NCBI RefSeq assembly: GCF_030272615.1 | Contig: NC_081412.1 | Location: forward strand, 101,495,796-101,559,795 | DNA: 64,000 bases | Source: Cryptomeria japonica | Taxonomy: Eukaryota; Streptophyta; Pinopsida; Cupressales; Cupressaceae | Reading direction: 5' to 3' | Shown: positions 55,389-64,000 of the stretch, one piece after another | How positions within the stretch are numbered: the first letter of the stretch is position 1 | Layout: each line of letters opens with the position of its first letter | The notes under the pieces: generated by a model | The model's input: the letters and a program-made list of their open reading frames with translations, nothing else | The model's database searches: none | Told to the model about the DNA's origin: nothing | Made by a program: the position numbers and the translations under genes

Positions 55389-56798
55389 TGATGGGGTGAT
55401 GAAAGAATAAGGATTCGGTCAACTAGTGAGATGGGGGGTGAATCAGTAGATAGAAAAATTGATATAAACTTTCACCAATCTCAAAATCAACCTCTCAAAG
55501 TAAACTTTAAAGTGACAAATTAAACCACTAAACTATAAATGCAATATCACTGTCAAGTTTAACCGGTTGACTATTACAACATATTAACAGTAAAAAACTT
55601 GAAACTCACAAACATTTAAATAATTTACTGACATAAGTAAAACCTTATTTCAGATTGTTGTCAGTTATCATAACATATCAAAGTGGATTAAGTAGTTAAG
55701 AAAATCAACCATAGTAAACATAACCACAAAAACATTCACCACTTGACACAATATTTTTGACATGGAAACCCAAATGGGAAAACCATGGTGAGATGAGACT
55801 CACAAGTTAACTATTTGAACTCTTCTGAAGTTTTCCCTATTAGGAGCCAAGCTTGTTAAAGCTTCTACAAAAAGTCATGTTAAGAACAAATCCGGCTAGA
55901 GATCACCCGGTTAAGGGATTGACTATAATGCCCTATTATAAGCAATACCCTGTGAGGAGTAACCTTGGTAGAGGATTTGAAATCCAAGCTAATGGACCAT
56001 CTGGTTAGTGGATTTGAATAACACTAAGCTTGTTAGAGCTTAGCTGGTTAGGGGATTTTACTATTGTAATTGTTAGAAAACAACATGAGTTTGTTGATCT
56101 ATTTGAATAGTACTACACTTACTTGTTCAAATCCTTTTCATGCTCCTATCTGCCTTTACACAAACTATAGAAACATCATCTGGTTTGGCAACCACATACT
56201 CAACTAAAACTTTGCCAACTCTGAAACAAAACAACTCATCGACCTTATAAACAAATCACTAGGTCGGTAACATAACAAAAACCTAATTCTCTCATAGAGA
56301 TTACAAACAAGTTAGTTCAAGTATGACCATTGGATTACATAACAATCTCTGCACATCATTCAAGATAGCCTCGACTGTTCCTTGATCACCACTTCATCAA
56401 ACTCAATAACTCATCACGTGGTTTGCATTACATGCAATATACTTGCTCATTCCCAAGATTAAAACCTTTATCTCAATGCACCAAAAACACTTTGAAAATC
56501 TTCTCATCCAACATGCATACATGTCATAATCATTACTGCTCATCATCAAATCATAAACCAATACAACAAACTTCATTGGTTAGGGTTTATTAAATCAATA
56601 GGTAGGGTTTACTGGTTCAACTCTCCAATACTTAGCAATACCAGTTCACTCCACAAAATCACCTACCAATTATAGTTCCCTTCACTAGCTCTTCCTATCG
56701 CTTACAAAACAATATCATAAAAACATTATTACCGGTTACAATTGACATTAATGATAACATAACTTTTCATTAATGCAATCTTCATGCAAATGCCAATA
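55389..56798 (-). repeat. Element C 5' LTR
   Basis: 1,410 bp; uninterrupted copy of the C LTR. Stem-loop 55423-55449 (one mismatch), hairpin GTGAG/CTCAC 55788-55803. Confidence 0.9.
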
Positions 56799-56945
56799 GT
56801 ATTAATTTGTGCTTTAACTATTAATTATCATATCTAAATTTAAGTTTGAATTGTGTAGAGTTTTTGTGCAAACTGATTCACCCCCCCTCCATCTCAGTTT
56901 ATTGCATTGTTTTAAACACATCTTGCATCACAAACATGTTAGGTA
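56799..56945 (+). repeat. B' LTR fragment, right part
   Basis: Continues 43126 across element C. Holds the stem-loop AAACTGA/TCAGTTT (56870-56900) with a CCCCCCC loop in plus orientation. End not sharply defined. Confidence 0.7.
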
Positions 56946-57219
56946 ACCATCATCATGTATCATCTAAAATGATCCATCATAAATCATCATATGGAAATCA
57001 ACAGTTCATAATAAAGTCCATAATCTGATACACATATGCATCACCATCAAAAATCATGACTCATATATATATATATAAAATAATATGTACAATCATAATA
57101 CAATGGTACATCCCTAACAGGTCAAAATGTCACACATATAACTGACCACTAGCCTATGCTCTCCCTGTCTACAACACTGGGATTTGCCCAACCTCCTGAG
57201 GGACTTACTAGTAGTGGTC

Positions 57220-58640
57220 TTGAGGCTCTCATCCCCACTGACTCCCCTGAAGTCTTTGTTTGTGTTTGTATCTAATCAGTCGGTACTTCCCCCTCATATA
57301 GGCGCCTGTAATACTGAGCAAGTCAAGAAGAAGCTCAATTTGATAGGATAAGCTCCAAAATGGCATGATCCAAAAAGGCCTGAGAGATCGGTCCCTATAC
57401 CTTCTCATCCCCCACCTATGCATCCATAGGATTTTCCTGGACCTGTACTCCTGGTGGTCCCTGAACTTGTGGAGCTAGTTGTACCTATTGTACTAGAGCC
57501 TTCACCTGTGGCAATGCCCATACCTATACTAGCACTTCTACTATTGTCGGCCCTCTCCCTACTCTCCTGGGCATGCGCTGCTTAATTCTTGCCCCTACAG
57601 TTCCTCCCTCCCCAACCCCATCCCCCTCTCCCCCAACCACCTTGTCCACCAATGGAGCTATCTCATCTGACTTTAGGATCCATAGCACAATGAGATGAAC
57701 AGGCCTACAAGCCTCCTACCATGCAGCATAAGCCCCTATGCATCTTGGATTAGCTATCTCTGGACTCTCCTGCCACATGACTATCTTTGTCCCTGTCCGA
57801 ATGAGGCAGATTGCAATTGGCCTGATGGTATCTCCCCAATTAGTTGTCTCTCTAGTGATCCATGGGTAGGTGCACTCCTCACCTACTATATCTTGTCTCT
57901 CAACAAAATACCGCATGATCTTGTGATGAAGATACTGGCCAATTATATGGACGATCCTCCAAAACAACTAGCACTAACTCCGTAGCCAGGTATCTAATAT
58001 TGCATGCATGTGCCCCCATTGGCTATGTCATTGCTATGTGCTCCCACACCCAAATATGCAAGAGCTCAATGCTAGTCCTAAGGTTCTTATAACTTTGGTA
58101 GACACACATACGCATATCATGATAAATATACCCTAATATTGCAACACTCCATGCATATTGCACACTATTCTTGAGCATGTTGTAGATAAATCTCAGCCAT
58201 CCTACAAAGAATCCATGCCCACTAAGGTCAAGCATCATCCTTCCACTGATGAGGCCGCATATGAACAAGACCAATATTGGGATCCCTCAATGTGGCTCCA
58301 TCACCCTCTCCAAAATCATCTGTGTCTAGTCCATAGGTAGGTCATTGGTGCAACAAATAAACTGAAAGTATAACTCCTTGTTCTCCAACCTGTATTTGGG
58401 GATAACTCCTATAATGGGGACCTTTAGGATCTACCAAACATCAAGGAGAGTGATGTTGGCTTCACCTGTAGGTAGGAGAAAGGTGTACATATCATTGTGC
58501 CAACGCTCAACCAATTAATCATCATAGCCACGTGGCACCAAATCCAAGGGCACTGTGCAACAAACCCTAACTTGCACTAGGATAGCAATGTTTTCTCGGT
58601 GCCGCCCAATTGACTCCACAACACCATCATGGGAGGCTAG
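57220..58640 (-). pseudogene. Antisense plant mobile domain (PMD) ORF of element G
   Basis: Around 58490-58520 the minus strand reads LVERWHNDMYTFLLP followed by GEANITLLDVW, the PMD core. Then SGHGFFVGWLRFIYNM, YAWSVAILGYIYHDM and LLHIWVWEHIAMT (58023-58274), and a C-terminal region at 57716-57967 (CLIRTGTKIVMWQESPE). Several stops and frameshifts. Same domain order as the F copy but clearly diverged, so both descend from an ORF carried by the element family. No minisatellite seen here. Confidence 0.8.
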
Positions 58641-58825
58641 TTCTCCCATGATCCCAAGATTGTAGGATCCTCCTGCAACCATTCAAACAACTCCATTAGC
58701 CCTTTATTCTGCTATTCTAGCCTAATCCTACCTCTAGGGAATCTTGTTGACACCCCTTAATATTGTCTTGGTCTTCCATTTTCTTCTCTTTTCTTCCCAA
58801 GTGGAGACGCTAAAACCGCATCTTG

Positions 58826-59263
58826 TGCACTAATCCATAGGGTAGAGATGACATTCCACAGTCCCCCCCTCCTTTTCCCCCTCTACCATAGCACAAACAT
58901 TGATCTATGGATCAAGTCTGTGTGGGAATTATCCCATATGTGCAAATAGGGATTTTATTTGTAGATGATGATCTCCAAGCGCTGACATCAAAATGGCGAT
59001 CATTGTCTCCACCCTGCCAAGTTCCCCCCTATTAATGAGTCATACCTTATGCATTGATCCATAGGGAAGACACGGTGTTCCACAGTCTCCCCTCCTTTCT
59101 GCCCTATATCGTAGTGTAGAAGTCGATCTACTGATCAAATTCTGTGTGGGTGTCATCCCATATGTGCAGATAGGGATTGTCTTTATAGACAATGATCCTG
59201 AAGCATAGATGTTGAAACGACAGCCCATGTCTGCACCTCGCTAAGTTTTTCCCCAATTAATGG
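58826..59263. repeat. Tandem duplication, ~224-bp unit, two copies
   Basis: 58826-59049 and 59050-59263 both run from TGCA.T.ATCCATAGGG through GTGTGGG..TATCCCATATGTGCA to a CTGCC/CTCGC..AAGTT end followed by ATTAATG. Diverged by eye 15-20 percent. Confidence 0.8.
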
Positions 59264-59718
59264 GGCATAATTATTGATAAACTACTAAAAGACAAAGTTA
59301 GGGATAGGGTATGTATTAGTGGGTCATACTCGGGCAGTCTCTAGAAGCGGCAAACTCTCTCGACACAGTGCTTATGGTGTGAAATGCATGTCATCTCTCT
59401 CCTTCACTCTGCTCTCTATGGGCTTCGTGAATTATGTGTGTGACATTGACCCCTCCTTGGGACCTGTGTGGCTTATATAGGGCCTCCTTTGGCCCTTTTC
59501 TCATCCTTTTTGCATTCTCTCCCTATTTTCTCCAAAAAAAATCTCAGCTTCTTTTTCTTCACTTTCCTTCTTTTCTTGTCATTTTCTTCTTTTTTGAGAA
59601 TTTTCCCAAAAATATTTCAAATTTTCTGGTTAAATTCTCGAGGGGGCATACATCATCTATGTCTTCACACTGGGGCATTCTTTTATGTCTTTTACCCACC
59701 ACAATTTTACCACTACAT
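59264..59718. other. Element G 3' untranslated region
   Basis: No gene. T-rich from 59500; GGGGGCATACATC (59641) and GGGGCATT (59672) precede the tract and match the GGGGCATA copies of element F. Confidence 0.5.
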
Positions 59719-59732
59719 AAAAGAGGGGCAAT
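59719..59732 (+). promoter_or_regulatory. Element G polypurine tract
   Basis: AAAAGAGGGGCAAT before TGGTAGATGTC. Confidence 0.65.
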
Positions 59733-61197
59733 TGGTAGATGTCTAAAATTAATTAAATTAAATATTAAATTATTTTAAGCCTTTCTACATAATTAATTTA
59801 TTTAATTATGTTTATCCTTATTCTTCTTAAAATTTATTAAATCAATTTTAATTAATTTTATCACTATAGGCCCATAATTAATATGTCAATAAATTAGTTA
59901 TTTTCCTATTCTTCTAAAGTCATCTAAATCATTATTTCTTCTAATTCCCACTTAGTTAATTAATTTTAATTAATTAACCTAACCAGTGTGATTCCTACAA
60001 ATCACTTTCTCTAGTTCTTATCTAGCCTAATTAATTCTTCTATAATCATGCTTATTATTATCCCTCAATTTTATATTCCTCTGCTGATTCTTTCTCCCCA
60101 TCTCACATCCTCCTAACTTTTCCACTTGCACTCTAATCCTCCATTAAATCACCTAATCACTCCTCTTAACCATTTGCACATTCCTAATCCCCAAGATTAG
60201 GAATGAGTTAAGCATTTTCTATAAATGGCTTTCCCCTCTCACCTTCCAAACCTTAAATGCCCCAACTTTGGTCCTGTCAAAATATTTAAAATCCTTTTCA
60301 AATCCCCATGCCCTCTCTTCCCAAGGAGATTTTAATTCCTTTATCCTTTATTCTTCCCATGCATCCCTTATTTTTTGGAATTTTTAATTCCTCTTCCCTT
60401 TCTCCAAAGAATTTGATATTCCTTTTTCTTTCCCAAATGTATTTGGGGATCTCTTCCCCATGTACCTTGTAGGATGTCTTTATGGAAAATCTCTTGAATC
60501 CCACACCTTGTCCTCTCAATCCTCTCCCACCTTTTTTCAATCTCCAACCTCCATTTCAATTCAATATTGGCCCTTCATTTGGACCTCCTCCAATCTATAA
60601 ATTGCAATCTCCTCCCCTCATTTCCATATCCATCTTTGTGCAAACTTATGTTGTCCATTTGAGCTTTAAAAATCATCCATAACACCCATATTATGCCCGA
60701 ATCACTCCACTTAGCCAATTTCCATCAATCATATCATCCCTCCATTAAACCCTTTGTTGTTTTGTAGTGGAGAGAAATACACATCCTATCAAGGAGCCAA
60801 TCCAATCAAGTGGAGCATGGGCACATTTCCACTTCACCAAAGGCTCAATTTAAGGGAGGAGAAGAAGGTATAAAGTTTTCATTTGCATGTTTCATGATTT
60901 ATTTATGTTTTGTGATTATTATATGCATGTGAAACTTCTAACCATTTTCTCATCTCGACAAATATCTCACAATTACTTCTCTTCTCTATACAAAGATATC
61001 CCAAGGAGGACCTACCTAAACAATGCTAACAATTATGTTGCTAAGAATTAGGCTAAGCTTCCTCCTCTACCAAAGAGGTTGGCTCTTGAAGATCCAACTC
61101 CTAATTCAATAGTAGAAAATTTTGAAGTAGAGCAAGGTGATTCCATATCTTCTGAAGAAGATGTTGCAACTCTTTCCCAGGAGCATGCAGAATAATT
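59733..61197 (+). repeat. Element G LTR with TATA box and following leader
   Basis: AT-rich; TCTATAAATGG at 60218-60228 is the TATA box. AAGGGAGGAGAAG at 60853 is shared with F (15325). 61050-61190 could encode a short peptide (PKRLALEDPTPNSIVENFE) of unknown type. The LTR end is not visible before element E interrupts. Confidence 0.55.
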
Positions 61198-62115
61198 TGT
61201 TGGAGACTCTACAATCAGTAAGAACACTGAGAGGGGGGAGGGGGAATCAGTGTTCTACTAGAATGATCATTATTAAAACATGCTTTCACCAACCAATATA
61301 CCAGTACATATAAGATTGAAAGAACTAAAGAAACCAATAAACCAATCACACAAATCAATACCATAACATAGAGAATTATATGTGGAAAACCTCAAAAAGG
61401 AAAAACCACTATGGGATTTGTGACCCACAATATCAATCCACTAGCCATATGAAAAGATATTAAAAAATATAGGGGCCTCCACTTCTAGGAAGACTTACAG
61501 CTGAGAGCACACTACTCAATCGTAAAAGGTGCCTCATTGACTACATACAAATCTGGACTACAATCTGGAGAAATGAGTGAACTGCAAAGATATCATCTTT
61601 TATGCCTGAATATAGTTCCAGTTAAGCTCTATTTGTTCTAGTCTAAAACCCTAAACCCTTACCGGAATAACCTCTTACATAAAGTTCACATTACAACCTT
61701 CCATATGTCTCAATACATCTTTCATATCCTAATACATTAAGAAATGATCTAATCAACTGACCTATATACCTTTACAATCCATTATGCTTTACGTCGGCTT
61801 ACAAAGATAATTATAAAATGAATATACATGTCGGCTTAATAACATATATGCATAAATATCAAAATCAGTTGCTGATTGGTGGATCTCCCAAAATGATGTT
61901 AGCCTCCAATACTGATAATCTGAATGTGAACCATGTCAACCTACAATGTCGGTACCCAAAAAATTCCTTCCAACCAGTGAAGATACCCATCAGTGCTAGT
62001 ATCGATGCTGGTGAAGTGTCTGTCGGTAATCAACCAAACCAAAATATGAAGCTGGGACATGTTGCCATCAATGACAACATATTGAAACCAATCAGTTGAG
62101 GGTCAATTGCCAACA
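61198..62115 (-). repeat. Element E 3' LTR
   Basis: 918 bp, TGTTGGAGAC ... TTGCCAACA. Stem-loop 61221-61256 with a perfect ten-base stem AGAACACTGA/TCAGTGTTCT. Confidence 0.85.
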
Positions 62116-62126
62116 ATATCCCCTTT
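62116..62126 (-). promoter_or_regulatory. Element E polypurine tract
   Basis: Minus strand AAAGGGGATAT next to the LTR; one or two changes from A and D. Confidence 0.8.
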
Positions 62127-62475
62127 GGAATTTATGGCAACACTCATGTGAAATATGATAGTGGTTTCCATCTGTCGGTTTCATCCTAAGACTGCTCCCC
62201 TTGAGTAGAATATCCACCCGAGATCATGATCAATACAAAATACTCCATACCTCCATATCTCCTGATGACAAGAATATATTTTTCACCTATACTCCCCCTT
62301 TCATATCAATGCCAAAAATAAGAAAATTCAGGACGAAGAGTGAAAGACTGTACAATGATTGTCCCAAAATACCTTACTGGAGCTGAATATATTTGAATTT
62401 TTTTGGATAGGCTTTCTCCAAAATCTCTAGATAGGTATCACAACCTGATTTGAGTGTGTCAAAAATAGATACAAG

Positions 62476-64000
62476 TCAATTAAGCATATGGGCATATGAC
62501 ACTTTATCCTTAAGTTCTATTGGTGTGGGCTTACCAACCATATCAATACACTCCTTATGTACACTTAATGAATCCAACCAGGGAATCACCAATCCTCTAA
62601 GACCTCTGACTCTCCTTATGATTTTATCTTTTTCCCTCTCAAGAGATGAAACTTGGGCTTCCAAAACCAAAATCTTTCCATCAATAGATGTAGTTAAAGA
62701 ATGTGATTCATCAAAAGAATTGACTATGCCTACAATATCCTCTTGAGTATCCTTAATCCTTTTATCTAAATCTTGTGAAAGTAAACCTATGTTACAACAT
62801 ACTCTATAGATATTAGTACACTGCCTTAATGCATTATCAATAAATTTTAGCTTAACATTAATCTCCTTCTTCTCCAGATCAATCATTTGATCAAATGTTT
62901 CTCTCTAAGCTTGTGTAAACCTTTCTAGCGCTTGTCGGTTTGATATCTGCTGTAAAGATTGAAAGTCCTTTAAAATGTGTTCTATGATTACTTTAAGTTT
63001 ATTGGATGGGATTTTTTCTTTGTCAAATTTGCACCATAGGACAAGTCTATGCAAAATAGTGATATACTGATCAATAACTCCTTTGTCCATAGATCCTTCC
63101 TTCATCATATTCTGTGCAACCATCATCATGAGTTCAATAGAACTAATCTCGGTAATGCTTTTCTATTCAACCTGTGAGGTGTCAATTGACAACAATGATG
63201 GGCTCACTACCTTTTCCCTACCGGATTCCCCTTTCTTCTCCTCTAATGGTTTAACTTTTATAGCTTCCTCTCTTGCACCACTGGCTTCGCCACTTGGTGC
63301 AGTAACAATACCTGTCAGTTCCTCCTTATGAATTGTGACCTCAACCTATACATTCAGATCTAGAGGACCATTGTCCTGAACATTAGTAACCTATACACTC
63401 TCTGATTCTCTGGTATCTCAACATTTTCTTATACATTAGTTTCTATCGGGGTCTCTATATCCAATATCTTAATATTTTTCAAAATTGTAGATGTGGTACC
63501 CATTATACCTTTACCTTTCCCTTCAACCAGGATGTCTATAGTATTAGTTTAAGCTTTTGGTGAAGAAAAAAAACCAAGGTTTGATACAAAGAATTGAACC
63601 CATGCCTTGTGGGTCTCCTTGACTATTAACCCTACCTAACATAAGACTGACTATCCCATGCTTGCTCTGAAATATTTTCCTGTCTCCAACCTCAAGTGTC
63701 CTTTCCAACTCCTCTGGAGTAATAGTTGCACAAGTAGATAACAACTCTTGAATCTTAATATGCTTGTCCTCCTCCATTGCCGATAATATTCTAGCATATA
63801 ATTTATCATATAACTGTGTTGGTATTTGATTTTCAATTTCTAACAAGGTTTTCTTATATAAATCCAGATACAACAAAACTGCTTCCTCAACTTCTCTCTA
63901 TTCATCATCATCTAAATTCTCATAATAGAATTGTACATTTTTCAACATACCATCCTTAGTTATTTCAACCAATTATGCACAAGTCTTGGGTGGAATAATA
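62476..64000 (-). pseudogene. Element E ORF2 (related to D ORF2), C-terminal part
   Basis: Segments 62476-62886, 62905-63129 and 63544-63876 are in one frame; reading continues off the right edge, with a few stops and a poorly preserved Pro/Thr linker at 63130-63543. Three blocks align with D: LKNVQFYYENLDDDE (D: LKNIEKLYDTLTTDE), LYKKTLLEIENQI ... KIQELLSTC (D: MYKKFLMEVVDEV ... KIEKLLAIY), and DLDKRIKDTQEDI ... LEREKDKII (D: DIDKKMSKV ... LEREKERIV). The C-terminus is helical and coiled-coil-prone. Function unknown. Confidence 0.75.

Larger units (their letters stand above)
56946..61197 (+). mobile_element. Element G: second Tat-like remnant with antisense PMD ORF
   Basis: Same order as the 3' half of element F: ATCATC-rich spacer, antisense PMD ORF, repeats, tract AAAGAGGGGCAAT and an LTR with TATAAAT. 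No integrase remains. Interrupted by element E at 61198. Confidence 0.65.
61198..64000 (-). mobile_element. Element E: second RT-less LTR element, partial
   Basis: 3' LTR 61198-62115, degenerate tract, then a minus-strand ORF related to ORF2 of D. The 5' half and 5' LTR lie beyond the window, so absence of RT is inferred from the resemblance to D, where ORF2 takes the place of pol. Confidence 0.75.

Overview
This window looks like repeat-rich intergenic DNA of a seed plant with a large genome, probably a gymnosperm. That is an inference from the retrotransposon density and family types; no host gene, tRNA or rRNA gene was found. Essentially all 64 kb can be explained as nested LTR retrotransposons, most of them broken by nonsense codons and a few frameshifts.

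Layout. (1) <1-14343, minus strand: a Ty3/gypsy element of Tat/Ogre type with a long extra ORF upstream of gag, an added RNase H placed before the RT, a standard integrase, and LTRs carrying repeated stem-loops. It sits about 140 bp inside the 5' LTR of (2). (2) 14344-~31830, plus strand: an older, heavily deleted Tat-like element ('F') that keeps LTR parts, an integrase C-terminus, a long spacer, an antisense plant-mobile-domain (PMD) ORF, a minisatellite, a polypurine tract and a 3' LTR. (3) 20604-27305, minus: a nearly complete Ty1/copia element ('A') inserted in F. (4) ~31840-42743, plus: a 5'-truncated copia element ('B'), split by (5) 32331-38975, minus: an LTR element without protease, integrase or RT ('D'), bounded by a perfect 5-bp target duplication. 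(6) 42744-43126 plus 56799-~56945: a fragment of a further copia LTR (B'), split by (7) 43127-56798, minus: copia element 'C'. C in turn holds a nested solo LTR in its left LTR (43697-45163) and a 4.9-kb LTR-like insertion in its gag (49689-54606). (8) ~56946-61197, plus: a second Tat-like remnant ('G') with an antisense PMD ORF and a 3' LTR, interrupted by (9) 61198->64000, minus: another RT-less LTR element ('E') related to D.

How the parts relate. A, B and C encode the usual copia order gag-protease-integrase-RT-RNase H. D and E encode no replication enzymes, but they have the same kind of LTR, primer-binding site and tract. D shares its leader just after the primer site with C, so it probably depends on copia enzymes supplied in trans. 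D and E share a long, unidentified second ORF. F and G show that antisense PMD ORFs downstream of integrase are a fixed part of that Tat-like family.

Most notable observations: the conserved ORF of the RT-less D/E elements; a stem-loop at the primer-proximal LTR edge whose stem covaries between families while its G/C-run loop stays constant; a second covarying LTR hairpin; the added RNase H upstream of RT together with decay of the original RNase H in element 1; and a tandem array of GC-rich palindromes in the 4.9-kb insertion.
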